Shown here: one piece after another, positions 47,532 through 55,524 of the stretch | Position numbering within the stretch: position 1 is the stretch's first letter | Layout of the letters: each line of letters begins with the position of its first letter | The notes under the pieces: generated by a model | Told to the model about the DNA's origin: nothing | Database searches by the model: none | What the model saw: only the letters and a program-made list of their open reading frames with translations | Source of the DNA: Candidatus Accumulibacter necessarius | GTDB lineage: Bacteria > Pseudomonadota > Gammaproteobacteria > Burkholderiales > Rhodocyclaceae | Reading direction: 5' to 3' | Assembly: GCA_017302435.1 (NCBI GenBank) | Contig: JAFLDL010000022.1 | Span: 1-64,000 of the forward strand | Length of the DNA stretch: 64,000 nt | Translations under genes and position numbers: made by a program

Positions 47532-48554
47532 TCAGGATCGCTCGACGAACACGGCGTCCAGGGTCTGTGCGTCGAGCACGTGCTTCGCCCACGCCTCCAG
47601 GCGCTCCGGTTCAGCGCCTGCGAGCTGGCTCTCAACCCAGGGCGGTAAGGCTCCGAAGCGCCAGGTCAACAACTGCTTCAGCAGCCGTGCTTCGCCTTGC
47701 TCGATTCCCTGCTCGATTCCCTTTTCAATTCCCCTTTCGATCCCTTTTTCGATCCCTTTTTCGATCCCTCTCTCCATCGCCTGTTGTTCCCATTGCTCGG
47801 CAATCGTCAGCATCAGTTCACCTCCACCACTCAAAGTTTCTGTCACTACCTGGCGCAACTCGTCACCGCTCAAGCGGTCGATGCTCGCCGCCTGCGCCAG
47901 GTACCGTAAAAGCGTACGGACATAGTCCAACCCGATTGAGCTCTGCGCGAGGTCCCGCAGCAGTCCCAGAATTTCCGGCAGCCGCTCGCTCAACTCGTTC
48001 CGGAAGATGTACTTCAGGGTCAGCAGCGCCGTATGCAGCATGACCGCACCCTGCAGCTCGTCGTCCCGGTATCCGCTCAAGTCGATCAGGTGATAGATAC
48101 AGGCCGGCACATAGGCGCGCAGGGCCGGAGCGTCTTCTACCTCATCGGCGAATTGCCGGCTGACGCGCCAGGTCGCCGTGCCGTGATAGACCACGACCGG
48201 TACGACAACGGGCAGGCGGCCGGAATTCCCGGCGTTCAGCCATTGTTCCCAGATCCGCACGCGGTAACGCAGGAGGTCCAGGCCGATTCGCGACTCGACG
48301 TAGCTCTTGTGTTCGAACAGCACGTGTACATAGCCGGTTCCGCCGCTGCAGAGATCAACGGTGTACAGCAGGTCCGCGGGATGCAGCGCAAGTTCCGGAT
48401 CGAGAAACGAATCCTTGGCCGTGCGCAAGGTCTTCCAGTCCAGTGCCTGTCCGGCTGCCGCCGGCAGATAACGTTCCAGGAACTCCGCCGCTACCTCGGT
48501 CCGCCCGAACACCGCCTTGAAAAAGCGGTCGTGAGGGCTATTCAACGCCGTCAT
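47532..48554 (-). CDS. Rpn family recombination-promoting nuclease / putative transposase
   Basis: A 340-residue PD-(D/E)XK protein of the RpnA / transposase_31 type. It shows SPHDRFFKAVFGRTEVAAEF, FLDPELALHPADLLYTVDL (Asp) and VLFEHKSYVESRIGLDLLRY, with the ExK catalytic motif intact. A coiled run of GIEK/GIEQ/GIER units (about 270-295) follows, encoded by 12-bp tandem repeats around 47700-47775. The DUF4351 tail ends KHVLDAQTLDAVFVE. E. coli RpnA is a DNA endonuclease that raises recA-independent recombination. It is a distant paralogue of the protein at 24268 with the same coiled-repeat design. Confidence 0.9.
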   Translation of the reverse strand: MTALNSPHDRFFKAVFGRTEVAAEFLERYLPAAAGQALDWKTLRTAKDSFLDPELALHPADLLYTVDLCSGGTGYVHVLFEHKSYVESRIGLDLLRYRVRIWEQWLNAGNSGRLPVVVPVVVYHGTATWRVSRQFADEVEDAPALRAYVPACIYHLIDLSGYRDDELQGAVMLHTALLTLKYIFRNELSERLPEILGLLRDLAQSSIGLDYVRTLLRYLAQAASIDRLSGDELRQVVTETLSGGGELMLTIAEQWEQQAMERGIEKGIEKGIERGIEKGIEQGIEQGEARLLKQLLTWRFGALPPWVESQLAGAEPERLEAWAKHVLDAQTLDAVFVERS

Positions 48555-48735
48555 GTGCGATCTCCGCCAACTCGCTGAAGCTTCATCCTATCACTGTCAG
48601 GACTGACGTCGCCACTCTGAACAAGAGAAAACTCGGGGCCGGTGCACTCAACTGACCACCAGCCCTCGCAACCTGGCCTACGCTTTGCGCCAGGGGGATA
48701 CGCTGTTATTCGCCACCGAATGAAGTGATTTCAAG

Positions 48736-48807
48736 GAATACCGTGACAGTATCCATAACTCTGGGAATACGGTGACAGTGGGAATACGGTGACAGTATCC
48801 ATAACTC
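48736..48807 (+). repeat. Three tandem family-A variants (GTGACAGTAT form)
   Basis: GAATACCGTGACAGTATCCA, then GGAATACGGTGACAGTG, then GGAATACGGTGACAGTATCC, each ending at or near ATAACTC. They have GTGACAG in place of GGGACAG, like the right ends of the composite elements. Confidence 0.8.
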
Positions 48808-49030
48808 GAAGTGGTGTGAAGCCCAGGCAGCGAGCGGTCGGCCGGCACCAAAGGCCAGATGCTTGATCTGCTCACCGACCCCCTGCAGCGGGCCGATGTA
48901 ATGGGAGTCGGTGATCAGATGGTCGAAGAGTCCCTCCAGCGGCGTGCGGCGAACCGCCCGCAGTTCAACCGGGCGTAGGGCGTCGAGACGGCTTTCCAGT
49001 GGCGTTCGGTCCACCCCCGCCGGCAAGCGG
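48807..49030 (-). pseudogene. DUF4338-like fragment
   Basis: On the minus strand: LESRLDALRPVELRAVRRTP, then LEGLFDHLITDSHYIGPLQG and VGEQIKHLAFGAGRPLAAWA. This resembles the DUF4338 domain found in transposon-associated proteins. It is cut at its 3' end by the family-A variant cluster and has no start. Assignment by eye only. Confidence 0.5.
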
Positions 49031-49149
49031 CCGGCGCCGAGCGATGGCGTTGTTCGGCGGGCGGTGGCGTACCGCGGGCAGGCGGATGTGTTCGGCCCGG
49101 TGGAGGACGAGCAGCAAACTGCAGCTGAGTTCGACGAAGGCTGGTGACT

Positions 49150-49262
49150 GCGGCGAGGTCCGCTCGCCTCCGGCCCGATCTCGATCTCCGATGTCAGCAC
49201 CTTGAAGCTGCGTCCGATGTCTGCGAGCGACCTGTAACTTGTGACCACCGCGTCGGGTGGCA
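49150..49262 (-). pseudogene. IS1634-like transposase fragment
   Basis: The minus-strand frame DAVVTSYRSLADIGRSFKVL then TSEIEIGP matches the C-terminal core of IS1634/IS4-type transposases (YKSLADIERGFRVLKSEIEI pattern). Only about 35 codons remain. Confidence 0.6.
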
Positions 49263-49346
49263 CTGGATTGCCACGTCGGCTGCGCCTCCTCGCCATGAGG
49301 GTGGGTATCGGTAATCGGAGCGGCGTGGCCCTGCCGGTGCTGTAGT

Positions 49347-49512
49347 CAGCCTTCGGCAACTTGGGTTGCCAGTTCGAGCAGTGAGACGGCCTGGATGTCG
49401 TGGGCCATTCGATAGCGTTCCTGGCCGGGATAGACGACGAACTTGCGCGCGGGGGCCAGGTCTTCACAGGCGGCATGAAAGCCGCGTTCGACTTTTGGAT
49501 TGAGGCTGAGGG
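49347..49512 (-). pseudogene. C-terminal fragment of AAA ATPase with DUF4143
   Basis: The minus-strand frame NPKVERGFHAACEDLAPARK then FVVYPGQERYRMAHDIQAVS, ending AEG-stop, matches the typical end of AAA/DUF4143 proteins. The upstream part is missing; the break lies at the family-A repeat at 49517. Confidence 0.7.
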
Positions 49513-49516
49513 AAAC

Positions 49517-49535
49517 GGGGACAGTATAGTTAACT
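49517..49535 (+). repeat. Family-A repeat (AGTTAACT form)
   Basis: GGGGACAGTATAGTTAACT: the same subtype as the copies flanking RAYT-A at 55922 and 56671. Confidence 0.9.
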
Positions 49536-49599
49536 GCCCCACCAGCCCTCGCAACTTCCCCGGCGTTGCGTTAGCCGGATACGCTGTTGATCGCCACTG

Positions 49600-49961
49600 A
49601 ATGCGTCTACAGCGGCATGCCCTTCGCCGAATGCGACAAGGTCGATCACCTGGTCAGCTGCGACCAGGAAGGTCAACGAGCTGATGGCGCACACCTACAG
49701 CCATCTCTGTCGCTTGCCGAACACTGGCCTGCGCTTCTTCACCGTAAACCGGTGCCCCTGATGGACTTCATCGGCTGTCTCGATGAGCGGGTTGGGCGCC
49801 AGGCTGCGAAGCGCATGCTGCCGATGGAGGCGGGCGACGTGGCGGCCACGTGCGCCGACACCGCCGCCCTTGAACCATGGATCGACTTCGCGCCGAGCAC
49901 ACCGCCGTCTGCGGGCATAGTGCGCTTGGTCGATTGGTCTCGCCACTACTACCAGGTCTGA
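49600..49961 (+). pseudogene. UDP-glucuronate epimerase remnant (second copy)
   Basis: Starts at the sequence for [19 protein letters not shown], shifts frame through [13 protein letters not shown], and jumps from TGLRFFT directly to [20 protein letters not shown]. It then reads on to DWSRHYYQV. Compared with the intact gene at 42489, the 5' half and about 240 bp in the middle are deleted. It lies 18 bp before a ugd fragment, repeating the intact gene order. Confidence 0.9.
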
Positions 49962-49979
49962 AAGGAAAGTTTTCCTCCG

Positions 49980-50518
49980 AGGAAAGTCACCGTTATTGTC
50001 ACCGGCCAGGTTGGTCTGGTCACCGGCGCTTGCCTGTCGGAAATGGGCAACCACGCGCTCTGTCTGGATGTGGACGAGCGCAAGAGCGAGATCCTCAACA
50101 ACGGCGGCATCCCGATCCATGAGCCCGGTCTGGAAGAGATGATCAAGCGCAATGCCGCCGATGGCCGGCTGCAATTCACCATCGACATTGCCGCCGCGGT
50201 GCATCACGGGACGCTGCAGTTCATCGGCGTCGGCACGCCGCCCGACGAGGACGGTTCGGCCGATCTCCAGTACGTGCTGGCCGCGGCGCGCAGCATCGGC
50301 CAGCACATGACCGACTACAAGGTGATCGTCGACAAGAGCACGGTGCCGGTCGGCACCGCCGACCGGGTGCGCGCCGCGGTGCAGGCGGTGCTGGCGGAAC
50401 GTGGCGTCAGCGTGGACTTCGCCGTCGTCAGCAACCCGGAGTTTCTCAAGGAAGGCGCCGCGGTCGACGACTTCATGCGCCCCGACCGCATCATCATCGG
50501 GGCGGACGACGAGGCATG
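49980..50518 (+). pseudogene. ugd 5' fragment (second copy), start codon lost
   Basis: The frame [20 protein letters not shown] corresponds to [20 protein letters not shown] of the intact gene: ATG became AGG and the dinucleotide motif GTGYVG became VTGQVG. Homology runs to [13 protein letters not shown], where a composite repeat begins; about 185 bp of ugd are replaced. The 3' part resumes at 50674. Confidence 0.93.
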
Positions 50519-50659
50519 TAATTCGGGGACAGTATATTTATCTCGGGGTGCTTCTGGCCGACAGTCGGCGGATTGTTGCTCGCGGTCGACGTGGCCGGGA
50601 GGATTTCCACCTCACGGTCAGTTCAAATCGCCCGATGAATCGGGCTCCTACAGCGTAAT
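50519..50659 (+). repeat. Composite A-B element, short form, inside ugd
   Basis: TAATTCGGGGACAGTATATT, core and a minus-oriented family-B REP (50629-50652). It splits the second ugd copy. Confidence 0.92.
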
Positions 50660-50673
50660 TTGGCGAGGCTAGG

Positions 50674-51269
50674 ATGAGGTCAGGCGACACTTCGCTGGTG
50701 CGCCACGGCATCGGCAGCGACCCGCGCATCGGCACGCACTTTCTCGACGCCGGCACCGGCTACGGCGGATCGTGCTTTCCCAAGGATGTCAAGGCGCTGG
50801 TCCGCACCGGCCACGATATGGGCGTTGATCTGCGGGTGCTGACTGCGGTCGAAACGGCGAACGATAGCCAGAAGCGGGTGCTGGTCGACAAGGTCGTCGC
50901 CCGTTTTGGGGAGAATCTGCAGGGGCGCAGCTTTGCCCTCTGGGGCCTGGCCTTCAAGCCGGACACCGACGACATGCGCGAAGCGCCGAGTCGGGTGATC
51001 GTACACGAACTGCTGCGCCGCGGCGCGGCGATCCGGGCGTACGACCCGGTGGCGATGGACGAAGCGCGGCGGGTGTTCGGCGACCTGCCGGGGCTGAGCT
51101 TCGCCAGCCACCAGGCGGACGCGCTGCGCGATGCCGATGCGCTGCTGATCGTCACCGAGTGGCGCGCGTTCAAGAGCCCGGACTTCGAGCAGATGCGGGC
51201 GCTGCTCAAAGAGCCGCTGATCTTCGACGGCCGCAACCTCTTCGACCCCGCCCTGGTCCGCGGCCTGCG
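50674..51269 (+). pseudogene. ugd 3' fragment, repeat-flanked copy 2
   Basis: Opens MRSGDTS and enters ugd at [17 protein letters not shown], the same junction as in the fragment at 46465. It keeps the catalytic Cys motif but stops matching at [11 protein letters not shown], where the next repeat begins; the final residues of ugd are lost. The frame then reads through the repeat. Near-identical to the intact gene. Confidence 0.92.
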
Positions 51270-51516
51270 TAATTCGGGGACGCGTAATTCGGGGACAGTA
51301 TATGTATCTCTGGGTGCTTCTGGCCGACAGTCGGCGGATTGTGGCTCGCGGTCGACGTGGCCGGGAGGATTTCCACCTCACGGTCAGTTCAAATCGCCCG
51401 ATTAATCGGGCTCCTACAGCGTGATATGGGGCGTGAATCGGGGACAGTATATGTAACTCGAAGGGCTGGGCGGTTCGGGCTTGCGGGCTTGCAATTGAGT
51501 ATACTGTCACCGAATT
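51270..51516 (+). repeat. Composite A-B element with doubled left end
   Basis: TAATTCGGGGACGCG precedes TAATTCGGGGACAGTATATG, so the left terminus is duplicated. The core and a variant family-B REP (51394-51417, ATTAATCG loop) follow. A second family-A copy lies at 51440, and the right end GAGTATACTGTCACCGAATT closes at 51516. Confidence 0.9.
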
Positions 51517-51551
51517 CCGTCCACCGTATTCGCTACCGCGGGCGGGAAAAA

Positions 51552-51571
51552 GGCGACAGTATACTTAATTT
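51552..51571 (+). repeat. Family-A variant
   Basis: AGGCGACAGTATACTTAATT: a diverged core (GCGACAG) 33 bp before the ISAs1 insertion. Confidence 0.65.
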
Positions 51572-51673
51572 CATCTTCGCCGAGCGCCAGGCATCCTCTC
51601 GCGCAGGGCAATCGCATGAATGCCATCGTCGTGAACCCTCCGAAATAATCGTTTACGCTCAACGAGTTACAAA

Positions 51674-51691
51674 GGGGCTGTTCACAGCCCC
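51674..51691 (+). promoter_or_regulatory. Hairpin in ISAs1 leader
   Basis: GGGGCTGTTCACAGCCCC is a perfect 8-bp stem 37 bp before the transposase ATG. It may dampen read-through transcription or translation into the transposase. Confidence 0.5.
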
Positions 51692-51728
51692 CTGATTTGT
51701 GTAGTTTTCTGTCTTTTTGGGGTTTTCC

Positions 51729-52859
51729 ATGAGGGCAGAAAGCAAGTTCCGGTTGGTTGACGTCTGGGTGGGCGTGCGCGATCCGAGGCAGAGTACGAAG
51801 GTCGAGCACGACCTGATCGAGTTGCTGGTGGTTGCAGTCAGTGCGGTCCTGTCAGGGGCCGACACCTTTGTCGAAATCGAGGCTTGGGCGAAAGAGAAGC
51901 TGGAGTGGTTGCGGGAGTATCTGAAACTCGAACAGGGCATCCCCTCGCACGACACCTTTGGCCGGGTCTTTGCGGCGATTGATCCCGACGAATTCGGGGC
52001 GGCCTTCGTGCGCTGGGTGGGCCAGGTGTTGCCCGTGCTGGCAAACGGCGACGTGGTGGCCATCGACGGCAAGACCAGTCGTCGGTCGGGAAAGGTGGGC
52101 GCCACCCCCCTTCACCTGGTCAGCGCCTTTGCGGCCCAAGCGGGTGTGGTGCTGGGGCAGCGCGCGACCGCCGAGAAGTCGAACGAGAAGACCGCCATCC
52201 CGGAACTGCTGGCGACCTTGGCACTGCAAGGCAGCATCGTCACCATCGATGCGATGGGCACGCAGCCGAACATTGCGCAGGCCATTCGGGACCGCGGCGC
52301 GGACTACCTCCTGGCCGTCAAGGACAATCAGCCCAGGCTGGCCGAATCGATCGACGACTTCTTCATCGCCTTCGAGGCGGCACCAGCCAAGACGCCCCAC
52401 CAGTTCCACGAAGTCGTCGAGAAGGATCATGGCCGGATCGAAGTGCGTCGCTGCTACGTCTTCAACCAGCTGGACTGTCTGCACGCCCCTGAGCGCTGGC
52501 CAGACCTGAAATCGTTTGTGGTGATCACCACCGAACGGACGATCAGAGGAAAAGCGACTTCGACTGAACGGCGCGTGTATCTCAGTAGCTTGCCACCTGA
52601 CGCTCAGCGCATGAATCAGAGCGTCCGCCAGCACTGGCGTGTCGAGAACAGTCTGCACTGGTGCATGGACGTGGTCTTTGGCGACGACCAGATGCGGGCC
52701 CGTATCGATCATGCCGCTCACAACCTCGCCGTCGTGCGCCAATTCGTCTTGAATCTCATCCGCCTCTCCCAGGTCAAGCGCAAGGGCGGCCTCAAGGTTC
52801 AGCGCCTCATCGCCGCCACCTCCGATACCTTCCGCGCGGAACTGCTCGGTCTTGTATAA
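51729..52859 (+). CDS. ISAs1-family transposase
   Basis: A 376-residue DDE transposase. The N-terminal DUF4338-free start RLVDVWVGVRDPRQSTKVEH and the H-repeat-associated DGKTSRRS are present. Catalytic Asp occurs in VAIDGKTS and IDAMGTQPNIAQAI, the Glu-bearing helix is RQHWRVENSLHWCMDVVFGD, and NLIRLSQVKRKGG is near the end. It is full length. A second IS inserted 2 bp after its TAA stop, so the protein is unaffected and the element may still transpose. Confidence 0.95.
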   Translation: MRAESKFRLVDVWVGVRDPRQSTKVEHDLIELLVVAVSAVLSGADTFVEIEAWAKEKLEWLREYLKLEQGIPSHDTFGRVFAAIDPDEFGAAFVRWVGQVLPVLANGDVVAIDGKTSRRSGKVGATPLHLVSAFAAQAGVVLGQRATAEKSNEKTAIPELLATLALQGSIVTIDAMGTQPNIAQAIRDRGADYLLAVKDNQPRLAESIDDFFIAFEAAPAKTPHQFHEVVEKDHGRIEVRRCYVFNQLDCLHAPERWPDLKSFVVITTERTIRGKATSTERRVYLSSLPPDAQRMNQSVRQHWRVENSLHWCMDVVFGDDQMRARIDHAAHNLAVVRQFVLNLIRLSQVKRKGGLKVQRLIAATSDTFRAELLGLV

Positions 52860-52861
52860 GA

Positions 52862-54355
52862 GAGCCTCTTGCAAAACTCGCTATCCAGCCGAATTTTTCC
52901 GTGCAAGGGGTTGGCAATGGGGGTGGCTGGCGGCCACTTCTGGCATGATTGGAGAGTGGAAACCCTGATCACGCCTGCCATGACGAACGATAGCATAGCT
53001 TGCCGGACGATGGATCGCTGGAATGTGGTGCAGCACGAACTGATCCCGGAACTTGAGGCGCGCTGGGGCGCGATGACGCCGAAGCTGGAACGGGTGATCC
53101 ACATTCTCGAGTGGGTGCGGATCGAGGAGTTCACGGCGGTGTCGTGGTGTGGTGTCGGCCGTCCGCCGTTTGAGCGGGCGTGGCTGGCGAACGCCTTTGT
53201 CGCCAAAGCGGTACTGGGGATGACGACGACCGTGGGGCTGATTGAGCGCCTGATGATCGACCGTGCGCTGCGCCGCATCTGTGGTTTCCCGCTACACAAG
53301 GCGCTGCCTTCCGAGGCCACCTTCTCGCGCGCCTTCGACGAGTTTGCCGGAGGGAGCCTGGGCCAACGAGTCCATGAATCCCTGATCAAGGAACATCTGG
53401 GAGATCAACTGATCGGGCATCTCAACCGCGACGGGACGGCCATCGAGGCCCGCGAACGCCCCGCGCGCAACGGCAAAGCCGCAGAGAAAGGAGCCGCCAC
53501 GACCCAGCCCACGCTGTTGGCGACCGAAGAGAGCCCTGCCGCGCCGACAAGCACGCTGGCACCGCCGGCGCTGGCGAGAAAGCGGGGCCGCCCGCGGCGG
53601 GGCGAAGCGCGTCCGGCGGCGAAGGCCTCCCCGATCGAGCGCCAGCGCGGGCAAACCTTGGCGCAAATGCTCCACGAGATTCCCACCGCGTGTGATCGCG
53701 GCACGAAGTGTAATGCGCAGGGCTACAAGAACAGTTGGACCGGCTACAAGCTGCATCTCGACACCGCCGACTGTGGTGTCCCCATCTCAGCGCTCCTTTC
53801 CAGTGCTTCGATGCATGACAGCCTCGCCGCCATTCCCCTGTCGTTGATCAGCGCCGAGCGCGTCACCAACCTCTATGACCTCATGGATGCGGCCTATTGC
53901 AGCACCGAGTTGCGCGCGCACAGCAAGAGCCTCGGGCACGTTCCCCTGATCGACCACAACCCGCGACGCGGTGAGAAGATCGAATTCTCCCCGGCCGAAG
54001 CGATCCGCTACAACGAGCGGAGCGCCGCCGAGCGGAGCAACGCCCGCCTCAAGGATGAGTTCGGTGGCCGGAACATCAGGGTCAAGGGCCACACCAAGGT
54101 GATGGCCCACCTGATGTTCGGCCTCCTCGCGCTGTCCGCTGACCAATTGATGCGATTACGACGATGACCCCCAGCCTTCGCTCTCTGAACGCGGTGCATT
54201 CGAGGAGTGCAGGAGGGGGTTCGCACCGGATTCCGAAAACGATGCCCTCAGGTTAGCCGCTCAGCCGGACAGGCTTCGCTCGCAACAAAAATCGCTCCCG
54301 GAGAGCGAATGCTGCGGCGCAGCAACTCGCACCGGGGGAGTTTTGCAAGAGGCTC
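52862..54355 (+). mobile_element. Insertion sequence nested in ISAs1
   Basis: A 1494-bp element with perfect 18-bp inverted ends GAGCCTCTTGCAAAACTC and GAGTTTTGCAAGAGGCTC. It is flanked by the direct duplication AAGA (52858-52861 and 54356-54359). The perfect ends and the intact gene show a recent arrival. Confidence 0.95.
52980..54167 (+). CDS. DDE transposase of the nested IS (IS1182/IS5-like)
   Basis: A 395-residue transposase. The DUF772-like N-terminus has RPPFERAWLANAFVAKAVLG and RALRRICGFPLHKALPSEAT. The catalytic Asp is in GHLNRDGTAIEARERP, a long basic and Ala/Pro-rich insert covers about 165-220, and the C-terminal LMDAAYCSTELRAHSKSLGH and RSAAERSNARLKDEFGGRNI carry the second Asp and the Glu. 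The Y-x2-R-x3-E-like end fits the IS4/IS5/IS1182 superfamily. An ATG at 52980 is chosen; the frame is open further upstream. Confidence 0.88.
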   Translation: MTNDSIACRTMDRWNVVQHELIPELEARWGAMTPKLERVIHILEWVRIEEFTAVSWCGVGRPPFERAWLANAFVAKAVLGMTTTVGLIERLMIDRALRRICGFPLHKALPSEATFSRAFDEFAGGSLGQRVHESLIKEHLGDQLIGHLNRDGTAIEARERPARNGKAAEKGAATTQPTLLATEESPAAPTSTLAPPALARKRGRPRRGEARPAAKASPIERQRGQTLAQMLHEIPTACDRGTKCNAQGYKNSWTGYKLHLDTADCGVPISALLSSASMHDSLAAIPLSLISAERVTNLYDLMDAAYCSTELRAHSKSLGHVPLIDHNPRRGEKIEFSPAEAIRYNERSAAERSNARLKDEFGGRNIRVKGHTKVMAHLMFGLLALSADQLMRLRR

Positions 54356-54450
54356 AAGATTCATGCAATTGCCCTGTCCTCTCGCGAGCTATCGTGGCGG
54401 CGTTTTCCTGTAACCGCGAGAAACCATTGCTCGCGGCTACGCGCACCGCC

Positions 54451-54534
54451 GAAGTCGAGCCGGTGATCCTGGATGATCGCGACCGCTTTGACCCGGTGCT
54501 GGTGCGCGAGCCGGGTGTGGAGTACCCCACGGGA
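54451..54534 (+). pseudogene. Degenerate ugd 3'-terminal fragment
   Basis: The frame EVEPVILDDRDRFDPVLVRE then PGVEYPTGG matches [25 protein letters not shown] of ugd at about half the positions. It lies next to the ISAs1 insertion and 70 bp before family-A ends. It is older and more eroded than the 46-51 kb fragments. Confidence 0.6.
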
Positions 54535-54607
54535 GGGTGTGGGGCGTGGTTTCCGGGGGGGCGCAGCAGCGGCTGGGCGGTCGAAGTGGGCCATCGCTAT
54601 TGGTATT

Positions 54608-54646
54608 GAATATACTGTCACCGTATTAGGGCGTCACCGTAATAGG
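54608..54646 (-). repeat. Family-A right-end variant, doubled
   Basis: GAATATACTGTCACCGTATT followed by GGGCGTCACCGTAATAGG: the same doubled-terminus pattern as at 47396 and 55859. Confidence 0.8.
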
Positions 54647-54733
54647 GCTGATGGTCCGCCATCGTTCCAAGGTGGCCTCGGCAACGCTCCAGCGCTTGGC
54701 CAGTTCTTTCTGGGTCATCAACTTCTCTTGCAT
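54626..54733 (-). pseudogene. AlpA/excisionase-like HTH fragment
   Basis: The minus-strand frame MQEKLMTQKELAKRWSVAEA then TLERWRTISPITVTP-stop is the start of a small MerR/AlpA-type DNA-binding protein. The family-A right end truncates it after 35 codons and supplies the stop. Confidence 0.7.
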
Positions 54734-54865
54734 GTCAGCGTCTCTTCAGGAGTGTCGTCATGTCCCGGATTTACGCGCTGCAAGCCCAAGAAGCCAAGCG
54801 ACATGATGCTGGTGGTTCGCAACGTGGTCTTTACGGCTGCCAGCGATTGACTCAAGCCGTCAGGG

Positions 54866-54882
54866 TTGGCATAATATGCCAA
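54866..54882 (+). promoter_or_regulatory. Palindromic operator upstream of parDE
   Basis: TTGGCATAATATGCCAA is a perfect 17-bp inverted repeat 22 bp before the parD ATG, overlapping a TATAAT-like stretch. A likely ParD autoregulation site. Confidence 0.7.
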
Positions 54883-54904
54883 TAGACATGAGATGGAGGT
54901 TGGC

Positions 54905-55186
54905 ATGCCTACGCGCAATGTTGTGCTCACCGAGCACCAAGCCTCGCTGGTCGAGCAGTTGGTCACCAGCGGTCGTTACCAAAACGCCAGTGAAGTTCTG
55001 CGTGAGGGTCTTCGTCTCGTTGAGCAACGCGAGGCCGAAGATGCTTGCCGTCTTGAGGCCCTTCGGTCTGCTGTGCAAATGGGGATTGCAGACATTGAGG
55101 CTGGCCGATTCAAGACCTTTGAAGCCAAAGAATCGCTGCGGGGCCAACTCAAATTCATCACCGACAAAGCGATCGCTGCTGCATGA
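54905..55186 (+). CDS. parD: ParD/CC2985-type antitoxin
   Basis: A 93-residue protein. The RHH DNA-binding part is NVVLTEHQASLVEQLVTSGR followed by YQNASEVLREGLRLVEQREA, and the C-terminal tail runs IADIEAGRFKTFEAKESLRG. It neutralises ParE and represses its own operon through the upstream palindrome. The ATG at 54905 follows GGAGG at the right spacing, preferred over the in-frame ATG four codons earlier. It overlaps parE by 4 bp. Confidence 0.9.
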   Translation: MPTRNVVLTEHQASLVEQLVTSGRYQNASEVLREGLRLVEQREAEDACRLEALRSAVQMGIADIEAGRFKTFEAKESLRGQLKFITDKAIAAA

Positions 55187-55524
55187 GCTTTGTCTGGCAG
55201 ATTCGGTTGGCAGAGCGAGCCGAACTGGATTTTCTCGACATCGCCGCATGGACTGCTGAGAACTTCGGCGCTCGCCAGGCAGAGTACTACGCCGAGACTG
55301 TGACGCTGGCGATTGAGGCCTTGCATGATGGGCCAGAAATTCTGGGGGCCCAAGCGCGGGACGATATTGGATCAGGCATCCGCACCTTGCATGTGGCTCG
55401 GCAAGGCAGAAAAGGTCGCCATTTTGTGGTTTTCAAGGAAGCGGAAGGTCGAAGCATCGATGTCCTCCGATTGCTTCATGACAGCATGGACTTGGCCAGG
55501 CATGTTCCTGTGGCCGGTCGGTAA
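55183..55524 (+). CDS. parE: ParE-type toxin (RelE/ParE superfamily)
   Basis: A 113-residue toxin. WQIRLAERAELDFLDIAAWT and the closing beta hairpin (IRTLHVARQGRKGRHFVVFK followed by SIDVLRLLHDSMDL) are typical of ParE, which poisons DNA gyrase. The last codon before the stop is CGG and the TAA is the first TAA of a composite repeat, so the repeat inserted at or created the 3' end. The last residues (ARHVPVAGR) look normal for the family. Confidence 0.9.
   Translation: MSFVWQIRLAERAELDFLDIAAWTAENFGARQAEYYAETVTLAIEALHDGPEILGAQARDDIGSGIRTLHVARQGRKGRHFVVFKEAEGRSIDVLRLLHDSMDLARHVPVAGR

Larger units (their letters stand above)
48555..49586. other. Gene graveyard between Rpn and the second epimerase/ugd copy
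   Basis: About 1 kb without an intact gene. Three short minus-strand relics and two clusters of family-A repeats are listed separately. No family is seen at 48555-48735. Confidence 0.5.
51604..54376 (+). mobile_element. ISAs1-family element, interrupted by a second IS
   Basis: The left end CAGGGCAATCGCATGAAT (51604-51621) and right end ATTCATGCAATTGCCCTG (54359-54376) are inverted repeats. A 10-bp direct duplication TCCTCTCGCG flanks them (51594-51603 and 54377-54386). Without the nested IS the element would be about 1.27 kb, normal for ISAs1. The transposase frame is intact. Confidence 0.95.
54535..54904. other. Spacer before ParDE
   Basis: Holds doubled family-A right ends (54608-54646) and a minus-strand HTH fragment. 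No intact gene is seen. Confidence 0.45.
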
